Shown: positions 11,173 through 19,129, numbered from the stretch's first letter. The stretch is DNA of 31,871 nt from Gliomastix tumulicola (GCA_001599755.1 BCHX01000014.1:7134-39004), one strand, 5' to 3'. The notes: generated by a model from the letters alone, not told the origin. Numbers and translations are program-made.

Positions 11173-12744
11173 TCACAATTGCCACTGGAAGCAGAGCTCT
11201 TCAAAGATGTAGTTCTCAATTGATGCGGCCGCCTGTGTGGCATTCAAACGGGCTGCAGCCTTCGCCTGGGCTTCTTTGATCTGGTCAATCCGTACGAAGC
11301 GACTATTTGGATCCTCGACGACTCGGGCCCTCTTCTTTGGTTGTAGACGTTGATTTTGAGCCTCTAGTTGCAGGATTTTTGTTGCGTTGAGTGATATTTG
11401 AACGTTCTGTTCGTCGAGACCCTTGCAGATCTTCCGGAACAGCAGCCTTGCTGTCGGATCGATCTGCTTGCTATCGAGGAAGTCGCGCACCATCGTCCGG
11501 ACTTGGTGACTGGCCCGGGGCGTTGAAAGCCCTTGATCTGGGTGCTCTTTCCGCTTCGTGCCGATTTTCTCAGGCGTCAAGGGCACTAGAAACGGGCGTG
11601 CGACGAACGGATTAAGCAGTGGTCTCGCGACGTTAACTGGCCACAGGCCAGAGGCCTTCCAGCCGGGCTTGATGATTGATTCGACCATTGCCGCTTCTCG
11701 GGCTTTGAAATAGCAATTCAGGAATGTAATTTTGCCAACTGGCGACGAGTCTGATTGAATCTCTTGTGCTGTAAGTGCGCGCCGATAGAAGCCCTTGAGG
11801 GGAGAGAAAACAGACACATCAAGCGGCTGCAGAACGTGTGACGAGTGGGAGGGAAGGAATAATAGATAAATATCGTGCTGGAAGCACTCCCACATGAAGT
11901 CGTCGGTCGTGTGGCTTCCGTGGCCGTCAAGAATCAACAGTCTCTTGCTGGGTGTCTCGGGCTTCGTCTTGGGGATAAAAATCTCTCGCAGCCACGCCAG
12001 GGCGATTTGATCGTCGGTCCAGGCGTTCTCTGTGGCCGTAAAAAACCACTCCTTGAACTTATTCAGTTCCTTTGAAAACCACTGCTGTTGTACGGTCTTG
12101 CCTTTGAAGATAATCAACGGAGGAAGAGCCACACCGAGGGCGCTGACGCACTCGATGACAGTCGTCCAGGTCCTCGAGCCGGCTTGCTGTCGCAGGGCAA
12201 AACGCTTCCTTGAAGACCCGAGGACCAGCCCGTTATCTCCCTGGCCCTCCATGATGCCGCTTTCATCCATGTTGTAACGGTGTCTCGGGGGGATGACCTT
12301 AATCGCCGGATTGTTGTAAAGGTGGAAGAAGGCCTTGATTCTATCAGTCGTTGCTCCATTGAAGCGTTGGAAATCGATCCTCTTGCCTCTCAAGACCTTG
12401 ATTTCCGGGTTGCGACGGATGAATCCGTCAATCCAATGTCTTCCGACCGGCTCAAGATCGCCAGTCTGAATCAGCAGACGATTGGCTATCGTGACGATCT
12501 GTTGATGCGAGGGAGGGAGCCCGATAGAGTCCTGGACGAGTATCCAGCTGGCAAGCCGCTTTTCCTGATCCTTGGAAAGCCGCTGCCGAGTCTCTGCGAC
12601 CGCTCTTCGTGTGGTTGAGCCGGTCAGACGCCCAAACAGCGTTGCACGAGGGATTCCCCAGCGCTTGGCGGCATTTCGCTGCGACATGCCCTCAGCAACA
12701 TCTTTTAGTGCCAACTGAATTGATTCCTCGGTATATTGAGGCAT
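11173..12744 (-). CDS. Pogo/Fot1-like transposase
   Basis: 523-residue DDE transposase that cuts and inserts the surrounding element at TA sites. Domains in order: an N-terminal psq-type helix-turn-helix (about 1-45, EESIQLALKDVAEGMSQRNA), a CENP-B-type helix-turn-helix (about 55-125, ending RRNPEIKVLRGKRID), and a DDE_1 catalytic core (about 150-345). The catalytic acids are visible: Asp160 in NMDESG, Asp273 in LILDGHGSH and Asp309 in LQPLDV, a DDD triad typical of pogo-like enzymes. The C-terminal ~150 residues are basic and helical (QPKKRARVV is a likely nuclear signal). The frame is uninterrupted, without introns or N calls, and its length fits the family (about 500-560 aa). Confidence 0.96.
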   Translation of the reverse strand: MPQYTEESIQLALKDVAEGMSQRNAAKRWGIPRATLFGRLTGSTTRRAVAETRQRLSKDQEKRLASWILVQDSIGLPPSHQQIVTIANRLLIQTGDLEPVGRHWIDGFIRRNPEIKVLRGKRIDFQRFNGATTDRIKAFFHLYNNPAIKVIPPRHRYNMDESGIMEGQGDNGLVLGSSRKRFALRQQAGSRTWTTVIECVSALGVALPPLIIFKGKTVQQQWFSKELNKFKEWFFTATENAWTDDQIALAWLREIFIPKTKPETPSKRLLILDGHGSHTTDDFMWECFQHDIYLLFLPSHSSHVLQPLDVSVFSPLKGFYRRALTAQEIQSDSSPVGKITFLNCYFKAREAAMVESIIKPGWKASGLWPVNVARPLLNPFVARPFLVPLTPEKIGTKRKEHPDQGLSTPRASHQVRTMVRDFLDSKQIDPTARLLFRKICKGLDEQNVQISLNATKILQLEAQNQRLQPKKRARVVEDPNSRFVRIDQIKEAQAKAAARLNATQAAASIENYIFEELCFQWQL

Positions 12745-12842
12745 CAGGAACGTGTATTCAAATTTTCAATTGAATTGGATTATTGTGACGCGAGAAATCG
12801 CGCAGTGACGCGGGTGGTGTTGTCGTGGAAGAATGGAAAATG

Positions 12843-12887
12843 GGGTGGCCGGTTGTGGGGGGTGGCCGGTTGACTAGGGTGGTGACT
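12843..12887 (-). repeat. Right terminal inverted repeat of the Fot1-like element
   Basis: Inverted partner of the left arm, ending GGGTGGTGACT before the TA at 12888-12889. The two inner CCGGCCACC subrepeats are conserved. Confidence 0.93.
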
Positions 12888-12971
12888 TATCTGGCCGGAG
12901 CAAGTCCTAGCTCCCCCTTAGCACTCCGAGGCTATTCTGCCAATGTACAGAGCGCCGTCACAGTGATCTGT

Positions 12972-12981
12972 ATTTAAGGCC
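12972..12981 (+). promoter_or_regulatory. TATA-like box ATTTAAGGCC shared by coiled-coil genes
   Basis: This decamer, preceded by T to give TATTTAAGGCC, lies 122 bp upstream of the ATG at 13104. Almost the same sequence precedes two other genes of the cluster (14931-14940 and the minus strand of 16205-16214). It may be a core promoter element. It lies only about 85 bp beyond the end of the Fot1-like transposon. Confidence 0.45.
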
Positions 12982-13040
12982 TCTAAGCTGCCATCCTACG
13001 TAGCCCATTTCCTACACTCACCCCGTCGCAGATGGCTCTG

Positions 13041-13090
13041 GACTTCCTCTGGCTTCTTCTGACTTCTTCTGACTTCTTCTGACTTCCTCA
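13041..13090 (+). repeat. Five tandem copies of a 10-bp unit GACTTCTTCT
   Basis: Five slightly diverged 10-bp units in exact register, just upstream of the ATG at 13104 in the probable 5' untranslated region. It is a pyrimidine-rich leader like the one before the 15136 gene. Confidence 0.8.
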
Positions 13091-13103
13091 GACAGCCTTC
13101 ACG

Positions 13104-13297
13104 ATGGATGCTTCCAGGCCTTTTGTCCGCCTTCCTCCGCTCATTGGCGATGTCCGAACCGATTCTCTGTCAGCCTATCACCTGGACCCTTCTAGCCTAG
13201 AGAGGGAGAAAAGCAGTCACAATTCCACAAAGGAATCTCTGGCTCAGAGCCAGGCCCATGTCGCTTACTTGGAAGGACACCTGAAGTGGCTCGAGAT
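13104..13297 (+). CDS. Coiled-coil protein, N-terminal part, runs into assembly gap
   Basis: Only the first ~64 residues are visible. The start MDASRPFVRLPPLIGD, with Pro and Ser in the first half, is followed by a charged helical stretch (SLEREKSSHNSTKESLAQSQ, then HVAYLEGHLKWLE) with Leu spacing fitting a coiled coil. Sequence then becomes the N run at 13298. The ATG follows a pyrimidine-rich leader and a TATTTAAG box. On the far side of the gap the recognisable coding sequence is on the opposite strand, so this gene must end within about 650 bp. No family recognised. It belongs in style with the neighbouring coiled-coil genes. Confidence 0.5.
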
Positions 13298-13952
13298 NNN
13301 NNNNNNNNNNNNNNNNNNNNNNNNNNNNNNNNNNNNNNNNNNNNNNNNNNNNNNNNNNNNNNNNNNNNNNNNNNNNNNNNNNNNNNNNNNNNNNNNNNNN
13401 NNNNNNNNNNNNNNNNNNNNNNNNNNNNNNNNNNNNNNNNNNNNNNNNNNNNNNNNNNNNNNNNNNNNNNNNNNNNNNNNNNNNNNNNNNNNNNNNNNNN
13501 NNNNNNNNNNNNNNNNNNNNNNNNNNNNNNNNNNNNNNNNNNNNNNNNNNNNNNNNNNNNNNNNNNNNNNNNNNNNNNNNNNNNNNNNNNNNNNNNNNNN
13601 NNNNNNNNNNNNNNNNNNNNNNNNNNNNNNNNNNNNNNNNNNNNNNNNNNNNNNNNNNNNNNNNNNNNNNNNNNNNNNNNNNNNNNNNNNNNNNNNNNNN
13701 NNNNNNNNNNNNNNNNNNNNNNNNNNNNNNNNNNNNNNNNNNNNNNNNNNNNNNNNNNNNNNNNNNNNNNNNNNNNNNNNNNNNNNNNNNNNNNNNNNNN
13801 NNNNNNNNNNNNNNNNNNNNNNNNNNNNNNNNNNNNNNNNNNNNNNNNNNNNNNNNNNNNNNNNNNNNNNNNNNNNNNNNNNNNNNNNNNNNNNNNNNNN
13901 NNNNNNNNNNNNNNNNNNNNNNNNNNNNNNNNNNNNNNNNNNNNNNNNNNNN
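13298..13952. other. Assembly gap (655 N)
   Basis: Continuous N. It interrupts the plus-strand coiled-coil gene on its left and the minus-strand MADS-like gene on its right. Open frames crossing it are artefacts of translating N. Confidence 0.99.
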
Positions 13953-14125
13953 GGAAGCCAGTCTGGGTCCGCCGTAGACTTTGCCACCTTGCTGATCTTT
14001 GTCTTTCTATCCCGCGTGATGACCGCGATATCTTCGTCGAACAAGGATGAGAATTCAAAGATCTTTTTAAGAAGTGTACGGCGGCGNCTCTTGCGCATCA
14101 CTTTNAGACGACGATCCAGNGCCAT
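13953..14125 (-). CDS. MADS-box-like (SRF-type) DNA-binding protein, N-terminal part
   Basis: Minus-strand frame starting at ATG 14125 (MALDRR) and running into the gap. The visible part reads RRRTLLKKIFEFSSLFDEDI followed by AVITRDRKTKISK. This lines up with the core of the MADS/SRF domain: basic N-terminal helix, the LLKKAxELS.LCDA-type segment, then a beta strand (AVI). Short divergent MADS-like proteins are known in filamentous fungi. The last visible residues are STADPDWL. Sequence upstream of the ATG (an acceptor-like CCTACAG on the minus strand) could mean an extra 5' exon. The rest of the protein is in the gap. The domain is divergent, so the call is moderate. Confidence 0.5.
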
Positions 14126-14287
14126 NTTNAACGGGGGGAAGGTGGTTACCTCTGTAGGCAACAGTGTCGGAGGCTTGACTCAATATTTATGCGCAAGCCG
14201 CCGTGTGATGAACAGGCAGAAGGGAAGAATACTATTAATAGAAACAAATGACGCGAACTCAGTACCATTCCTATCACATGTCCAGTT

Positions 14288-14693
14288 CTACTCTTCCTTC
14301 TTTGTCAGCATGGGCGCTTCNGANGCCTCTCCCCGNGACGANGAAAATCGCTCCAAGCGCTCTTTGAGGAACCACACCTCTGCACGGACACCCTTGAGCT
14401 GCTCCGATTGTATCCAGTGCAAGTTGACCAGCATATCGTACTCGTGGCGCCACCACAAGCCCTGTCTTTTTTGGTCGTCCAGAAGAACCTCTAGTTCACC
14501 AATTTTCTCGAAAGCTCGGCGCAAGATGTCCTGCTGCTGAGACATCTCAGACGGCCAAATGATTTGGCAGGTGCACGCGGCTGAGGTAGGGCTTTGATTC
14601 ACTCCCTCTAACGTGGTGATATTGTTGCTGCTCTGCGTACACGATTCAGTTTGTCAGCTGTGGAATGAAGACGAAGGTAGCATTGCTCACCAT
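14288..14693 (-). CDS. Small coiled-coil protein; first exon is only the start codon
   Basis: Hypothetical 115-residue protein. The frame open from 14632 to the stop at 14288 has no upstream ATG of its own (position 14602 is a GTG). Splicing from ATG 14693-14691, followed at once by a GTGAGC donor, across a 58-nt intron (14633-14690, CTGAC branch, GCAG acceptor) puts the ATG in frame. The protein then starts MSSNNITTLEGVNQS. A second Met at about residue 32 (MSQQQDILRRAFEK) opens a helical coiled-coil region (KIGELEVLLDDQKRQGL, SEQLKGVRAEVWFLKERLER). A TATATAG box lies about 95 bp upstream. Function unknown. Translation could instead start at the internal Met. Confidence 0.55.
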
Positions 14694-14783
14694 GATGATT
14701 GGAGTAATGGACAGGCGACCGGCAAGAATCTTGGATGTGAGTCTGTGTGCTTCTTGCAGCGACACGCCCGTGGTGAAGGGGGG

Positions 14784-14792
14784 GCTATATAC
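14784..14792 (-). promoter_or_regulatory. TATA box of the 14288-14693 gene
   Basis: The minus strand reads GGGTATATAGCCCC about 90-100 bp upstream of the ATG at 14693, in a GC-rich setting where a TATA box stands out. Confidence 0.5.
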
Positions 14793-14930
14793 CCGTAAGC
14801 GCTGGGGAAAGCTCTGACTCTAAGTATAGGTCAGCTGCCAAAATCCCCTCGACGTAGGAGAATGGTCCATTGCCGCGCGCCTACGAGCGTGTAATCAAAA
14901 CGCAGTGCACATTCACAGAGTGGCAAATAC

Positions 14931-14940
14931 ATTTAAGACC
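14931..14940 (+). promoter_or_regulatory. ATTTAAGACC box upstream of the 15136 gene
   Basis: One of three near-identical boxes in this cluster. It lies 195 bp upstream of the ATG at 15136; the intervening leader contains the pyrimidine-rich repeats. Confidence 0.45.
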
Positions 14941-15015
14941 GCTGAGCCCCAGGGCCTTGCTGAACTTCCCACGGCTACGCAAGCAAGATCAGCTCCCTCC
15001 CAAATTCGCTCCTAT

Positions 15016-15123
15016 CTCCTTTGTCCTTTCCTTTGTCCTTTCCTTTGTACTTGCCTCTATACTTGCCTTTGTATTTGCCTTTGTGCTTTACTCTGCACTT
15101 TCCTTTCTACTTCCTTTTCCTCT
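15016..15123 (+). repeat. Pyrimidine-rich degenerate repeat (CCTTTGTA/CTTGCCT type)
   Basis: About 108 bp of C/T-rich sequence made of repeated CCTTTGT, CTTTCCTTT and CTTGCCTNTAT words, directly before the ATG at 15136. Such CT-rich tracts are common next to transcription starts of highly expressed fungal genes. Confidence 0.7.
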
Positions 15124-15135
15124 TTGGTGCAGAAA

Positions 15136-16034
15136 ATGGACGGTACGCCCTACGACACTTTCAACCTTGGTACGCCAGCCACCCTCTGTTCCGACGGTGA
15201 GCTGTCTTGGCATCCAAGCNAAGAGCAGCCACTGNCGGATAACGCGANCCTTACCCACTCCTCCTCTCCGCCGTGCCCCGTCGCAAACATGTCGCTCGAC
15301 GCCGATCTCTCCGNGGATGAATTCGATTTTGGCACTACGATTGACCCCACCTNCCTTGNACTGACGGACTTNCCTCCGTCCTTTTTCCCGACCGCGGANG
15401 AAGCAATCTTGTCGACGTTCTCNGCGCCCCCGGCTGCTGCTCCTTCTCTNGCNGCGGATCCGAACATCGNGANGTGGAATTATTCCGCCCCTACCCTGTC
15501 TTCCTATCCTCCCTCTGACACCATGTTGAGGACATGTGTGGAGCTGTCGACATCGCAGATTCAAGCACTACTGAGCCGCGTTCACGCGTTGGAAGTCACA
15601 CTCCAAAAGACGCAGGACAAATTTCAAGAGTTCCTTGACTGGTCGAAGAAAATGGAGAAGCACAATGAAGAATCTTCCAACATCATCCTCAGCCTCGTCG
15701 GTACGGTCAAAAACTCTGAGCAGTACCGTAGTGCCTCAACCGAACCGCAAGACAGTACGTGTCTCTACACCACTTGGACCACCTCTGGCTAACCACGTTC
15801 AGGGAGCTGAATTTCAGACTAACACTATGGGCCGATGCATCTCATTTCTACACAAAGCTGCTTGGATGCCTTGTGGATACCCCAGTACTGTTTCCAGCTA
15901 TNTTCCGCATTCTTCTTTTGGCATTCCATGCAGTCCANGGCGATCAAGCAGCGCTTGAGGTGGTNGTTTGTCGAGTGGAGAAGGCNTNCCGTGTTCGACA
16001 AACGGTNTTGAATTTGNCGGATCTCTTTCTTTAG
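15136..16034 (+). CDS. Ser/Pro-rich acidic protein with leucine-zipper-like coiled coil
   Basis: Hypothetical protein. Exon 1 from ATG 15136 (MDGTPYDTFNLGTP) to 15758, a 44-nt intron (15759-15802, GTGTCT donor, CTAAC branch, TTCAG acceptor), and exon 2 from 15803 to the TAG at 16034 give 284 residues. The first ~130 residues are acidic and rich in Ser, Pro and Thr, like a transactivation-type disordered region. Residues about 135-195 form a coiled coil with a Leu/Ile heptad run (STSQIQALLSRVHALEVTLQ, then EFLDWSKKMEKHN). I see no basic DNA-binding region. Exon 2 overlaps, on the opposite strand, the coiled-coil gene at 15825-16148, so either exon 2 or that gene could be wrong. If unspliced, the protein ends near 15792. 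Single N calls are frequent. Confidence 0.6.
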
Positions 16035-16148
16035 TGTAGCAGCTTCGTAATCNAGATTGTGTATTTGTGCGATTTCATCTTGATCCTGCATTTGTTGCAG
16101 TTTATAAAGAAGTTGATCGATTAAGTTGTCTGTGTGTAGAGTAGCCAT
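15825..16148 (-). CDS. Small coiled-coil protein
   Basis: 107-residue hypothetical protein from ATG 16148 in a strong context (CACCATGG), stop at 15825. The N-terminal half is a coiled coil with hydrophobic heptads (NLIDQLLYKLQQMQDQDEIA, EAATLKKEI). The second half has Cys pairs (CMECQKK) and Trp. An ATTTAAGACC box lies 57 bp upstream. It overlaps the second exon of the plus-strand gene at 15136-16034 antisense for about 210 bp. It is divergent from nothing and in tandem with the next minus-strand coiled-coil gene, 82 bp away. No family recognised. Confidence 0.55.
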   Translation of the reverse strand: MATLHTDNLIDQLLYKLQQMQDQDEIAQIHNXDYEAATLKKEIXQIQXRLSNTXXLLHSTNXHLKRCLIAXDCMECQKKNAEXSWKQYWGIHKASKQLCVEMRCIGP

Positions 16149-16204
16149 GGTGCGCGAAGGTGAGTGGGAAAAGATGATTCAAGATGTCTACAAGGGTGGG
16201 ACGT

Positions 16205-16214
16205 GGTCTTAAAT
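16205..16214 (-). promoter_or_regulatory. ATTTAAGACC box upstream of the 16148 start
   Basis: Minus-strand copy of the shared box (TTATTTAAGACCAC), 57 bp before the ATG at 16148. It lies in the short gap after the stop of the upstream gene at 16231. Confidence 0.45.
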
Positions 16215-16230
16215 AACCAAAAGCGCTATC

Positions 16231-16862
16231 TCATATGAATCCGTTTTCGATCACAACGTAGCTCTCCTGGAGCTCGCTCATCACAGGAAGAAGCTTGGAT
16301 AAGCTCTGGGCGTACCTGGTCGACGCATTCCTGAAATAAGTCTCCCCCCTGTGAGCCTTTTCCAGTTCCTCTTGAAGTTCTTTCTGCCTTTCTTGTGACG
16401 CTTCTAGCTCTGCCGATACATCTAGACGGGATTGTACTTCATTATCCAACTGGAACTTCAAGAGATGCACCTGCTGCGCAAGGTAGTCACTTTGTACCTG
16501 CAGCTCGTTGATCCGCTTCATGAAGCTGATTTGACCGGAAGCACTGCTCTTCATGGCTGTAAACGTAATGCCCACTTCGTCATGTAGTATTTTATATACG
16601 CCAATGGACTGGTCACTGAGGTTCTTCTGGAAGAGATATCTCTTCTCTGGTGGCACATCCCACCGGTAGGGGTCGTCTTGGTTTGGCTGCAGTCTGATCT
16701 GCGAAGGCTCCAGGTGGATGTGGAGGGTGGTATCTGAATTTCGTTAGCTTAGCATCTCCTCTGACACTCCTACGTACTTATGTAATCGCAAAGCGCTTCT
16801 CTGCACTTGGTTCTCCATCTCGCCCGCTCTACGTTACTTGGTTTCCGTACAGAAGATGCCAT
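16231..16862 (-). CDS. Coiled-coil protein, two exons
   Basis: Hypothetical 195-residue protein. Exon 1 is 16862-16778 (MASSVRKPSNVERARWRTK). A 44-nt intron (16734-16777) has a GTACGT donor, a CTAAC branch and an ATTCAG acceptor, and exon 2 runs from 16733 to 16231. The lengths sum to 196 codons including the stop. The N-terminal ~30 residues are basic with a Trp. A short beta-like stretch (TTLHIHLEPSQIRLQP) and DPYRWDVPPEKRYLF follow. Residues about 105-175 form a strong coiled coil (INELQVQSDYLAQQVHLLKF, LEASQERQKELQEELEKA). No signal peptide or known domain. The exon-2 frame alone has no ATG at its 5' end, which supports the spliced model. Confidence 0.72.
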
Positions 16863-17063
16863 GGTAGCCTTGGTAGATTCACTTGACGCCCACACTTGGC
16901 GGCCTGTACCATCATCACCTGATCATTATGTACGCATCTTTCTGATGATGGGACGAAGTCGGACACCATGGGATGGATTTCGAATCCCAGCGGGGCCCTG
17001 TGGGAGATGAAATCAGACCACACCGAGACAGAATGCAGCCGGGCAACGCCCCCTGGACCAGCG

Positions 17064-17536
17064 TCAGCAGTGGCTACGGAATGGATTCCGTTCTGATTTG
17101 CGACGCCGCCGGGGAAGCACTGTAGGAAAGTGGCTAGCGATGAGGCTAAGGACGAGGAAGCTTTGTGTGCAGTCCCCCGGCNATNNCNNCAAATAGGCTA
17201 GAACGCNTTTAAATTGCGCAATNGGTCTNGTCAAATNCATCACATTGANTGAGTTGTTGCAGCTTCGAATGGTCCGGTGCTCGTACATGTCGCGTGAGTC
17301 ATCAGTGCTGTGGTCCATGGTCACTTGGAGCCATTCACCATCGGCATCCTGCTGGGAGAGGGCGATCGCCTCGGATGCGCCTGGCTGTTGGCCGCGTCAA
17401 GACAGACAATGATCATCAGGTCGGAACTGTCGGACTTCGGCGTCTGGAAGTAAGCGCGCCGAGGTTGTTCCCGGAACTTGATCGGGTACTGGTGTTTGGC
17501 GACACGAATGGTTCATCCGATGATGCGCTAGCTTGA
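17064..17536 (-). CDS. Possible gene, Ser-rich then charged, low confidence
   Basis: The minus strand shows coding-like sequence: a Ser-rich block (ASASSDEPFVSPNTSTRSSS), a possible short intron ending GGCCAACAG near 17393, then SEAIALSQQDADGEWLQV and MDHSTDDSRDMYEHRTIR down to a stop at 17064. No start exon can be placed and several N calls lie at 17181-17250. It could belong to the coiled-coil cluster or be a remnant. No family recognised. Confidence 0.25.
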
Positions 17537-18463
17537 AGGATGAGGTTAGTCCAACGCTAGTAACGTGATCGCTTGCTCATGCAAGTCATAAGGGGTTGTG
17601 GAGACTACGATCCAAGTCCTTCTGAATCCCTGGAATATGGAGTACGTAAAAACAAAAGCTGAGAGGAGAGGTGGAGATGTGTGATGGCGTGTGATACTGT
17701 TAGATAACGGGCGTGAATAGTAGCGTGACAGGGTGTCGTAGGGTGTGATAGAGTGTGATAGTGACACATTTTTCTCACTCTGTGGTCGTGATTGGCTCTG
17801 AACGACGCGCGATTTTAGCGTACCGATCTGTCGGGACGGTCCTTTCCCTCACCTTCAGCTCCTACTCCACACAGCTCGAGGTTTGCTCGGGAATCCTTGC
17901 TTCTTATTCGCTACTGTACGACACTCGGATTGATAGCGGACGTCAATGGCTCAGACAAAAGTCAAGTGGCTCCTAGCGCATGTACTAAGCCAATTGAGGA
18001 AGTCTCGGTACGATTGATACTTGAGCAACAAACTTGAGATGCCAGCGGAAATCGCCCATTCAATACTTGGCGGGGCTAAAAGGTACCGTGATGGACTGTG
18101 CCTCATTCCACTTTCTAGACCAAACACTGACCTCGCCATTCATGGAGCAGCTTCAGTTAAACTCGTCATGACATTTTCCCCTCTTTCCAAAGCAGGCCAA
18201 GGCCAGGATCCTCGTATCTTGGAGCTGTCTAATTGGATATCTGTTCATCTACTTGCTTCCGTCACATTCCCTCGACTTGCAATGATTTGTCATAGGATGA
18301 TTATTCCGCAGAGGCTTCCATCACGTAACGCTATGCTGACCACCGAATTTAAGTTTCCAACTCAGCTGCCACGGCCCATCGCAAAGGCAGGCGAATAGAC
18401 CCATGTGAACTAGCGACGGAGTCCCCTGTGTTGATGCATGGCTGTACTGCACGGTGTGTATGT
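17537..18463. other. Intergenic with short degenerate repeats
   Basis: No supported gene. Around 17670-17765 there are several copies of GTGTGATAG-like words (GTGTGATGGC, GTGTGATACT, GTGTGATAGA, GTGTGATAGT). A plus-strand open frame at 18021-18398 has no recognisable domain and is not called. Confidence 0.4.
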
Positions 18464-19129
18464 TCACGACAGCATCGGCCGCCAGCCATCCGAGTGGTTG
18501 AGCACGTCAGAGAGTGGGCAGACTTTGCCGTCGCTGCCATCCTCGATTGCGTAGTCCCCAATAGGGCATTCGGGCGGGCTAACTTTTGATCTGCATCCAG
18601 AAGCTCCGCACTCAGTTTCGCATTGCCCATGCGCAATTTGCCACTCGATGTTTCGCTTGCTCCAATCGTCTCGCTCCTCCAAGTAGGCATCCACAGCCTT
18701 GAAGTAGGCGGCCATCTTCGTCAGGTCAATACGCCCGCTGTTCTCGAACCATTTCTCAAACATGAAACCCCATCGCCAAGGTGTATTGTAATGCCATCGG
18801 TAGGGTTTGGTGTCGAGCACGAATCGCGAGGGGGCAAGTCGTGGTAGATCAAGCAGGGCCTCGAGACAAGGAACATGATAGAAGCCGCCAAACGCACCGT
18901 CGACGAGGACTCGGTGTCTCAGTGTGCCTGCTTGGCGAAGACTCTTGTCTTTCTGCAGAAGGCATTCCGACGCGTCGCAAAGGAATAAGTTATAGGGTGT
19001 CGCCTCGCAGCGCTCAAGGAGGAAGATCATGGTCGGATCTTGGTCCAGCTGTCGCAAGAGCTGGATGCCCTCCTCGGCCATTTTCTCCTGCGGGGTAAGG
19101 CAGTCGCGTTGATCTTCATAGGAGTCCAT
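18464..19129 (-). CDS. Hypothetical protein with putative zinc-binding Cys/His positions
   Basis: 221-residue protein from ATG 19129 (MDSYEDQRDCLTPQEKMAEE). An N-terminal helical region is followed by LFLCDASECLLQ and then GFYHVPCLEALLDL, a Cys..Cys and His-x2-Cys arrangement suggesting a small zinc-binding module. Next come LDTKPYRWHYNTPWRWGFMF, a helical segment (MAAYFKAVDAYLEERDDW) and a Cys-rich C-terminal part (CETECGASGC, PPECPIGDY). I recall similar fungal hypothetical proteins with a YHV.C..E motif followed by F.LDTK.....W, but no function. There is no signal peptide. The frame is clean and free of N calls. Splicing at the 5' end is possible. Confidence 0.6.
   Translation of the reverse strand: MDSYEDQRDCLTPQEKMAEEGIQLLRQLDQDPTMIFLLERCEATPYNLFLCDASECLLQKDKSLRQAGTLRHRVLVDGAFGGFYHVPCLEALLDLPRLAPSRFVLDTKPYRWHYNTPWRWGFMFEKWFENSGRIDLTKMAAYFKAVDAYLEERDDWSKRNIEWQIAHGQCETECGASGCRSKVSPPECPIGDYAIEDGSDGKVCPLSDVLNHSDGWRPMLS

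Larger units (their letters stand above)
11054..12887 (-). mobile_element. Complete pogo/Fot1-like DNA transposon (Tc1/mariner superfamily)
   Basis: 1834-bp element bounded by 45-bp terminal inverted repeats starting AGTCACCACCCTAGTCAA, with one mismatch between arms (11054-11098 against 12843-12887). A TA dinucleotide duplication sits at each end (11052-11053 and 12888-12889), as expected for this superfamily. Each arm contains two copies of a 12-14 bp motif (CAACCGGCCACC), probably transposase-binding subrepeats. The single gene inside is intact. Near-identical arms and an open transposase frame point to recent insertion and possible activity. The insertion lies 216 bp upstream of the start of the plus-strand coiled-coil gene at 13104. 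Confidence 0.95.

Noticed and set aside
13192..14058. Long open frames crossing 13298-13952 on several strands
   Set aside because: They exist only because the N run translates without stops. Only the short real sequence on each side is informative.
17690..17765. GTGTGATAG-like repeats considered as a telomere-like or CRISPR-like array
   Set aside because: Too few and too irregular; no spacer structure and not a fungal telomere repeat.
18021..18398. Plus-strand 125-residue open frame
   Set aside because: No recognisable domain and no conserved pattern. Open frames of this size occur by chance in this GC range.
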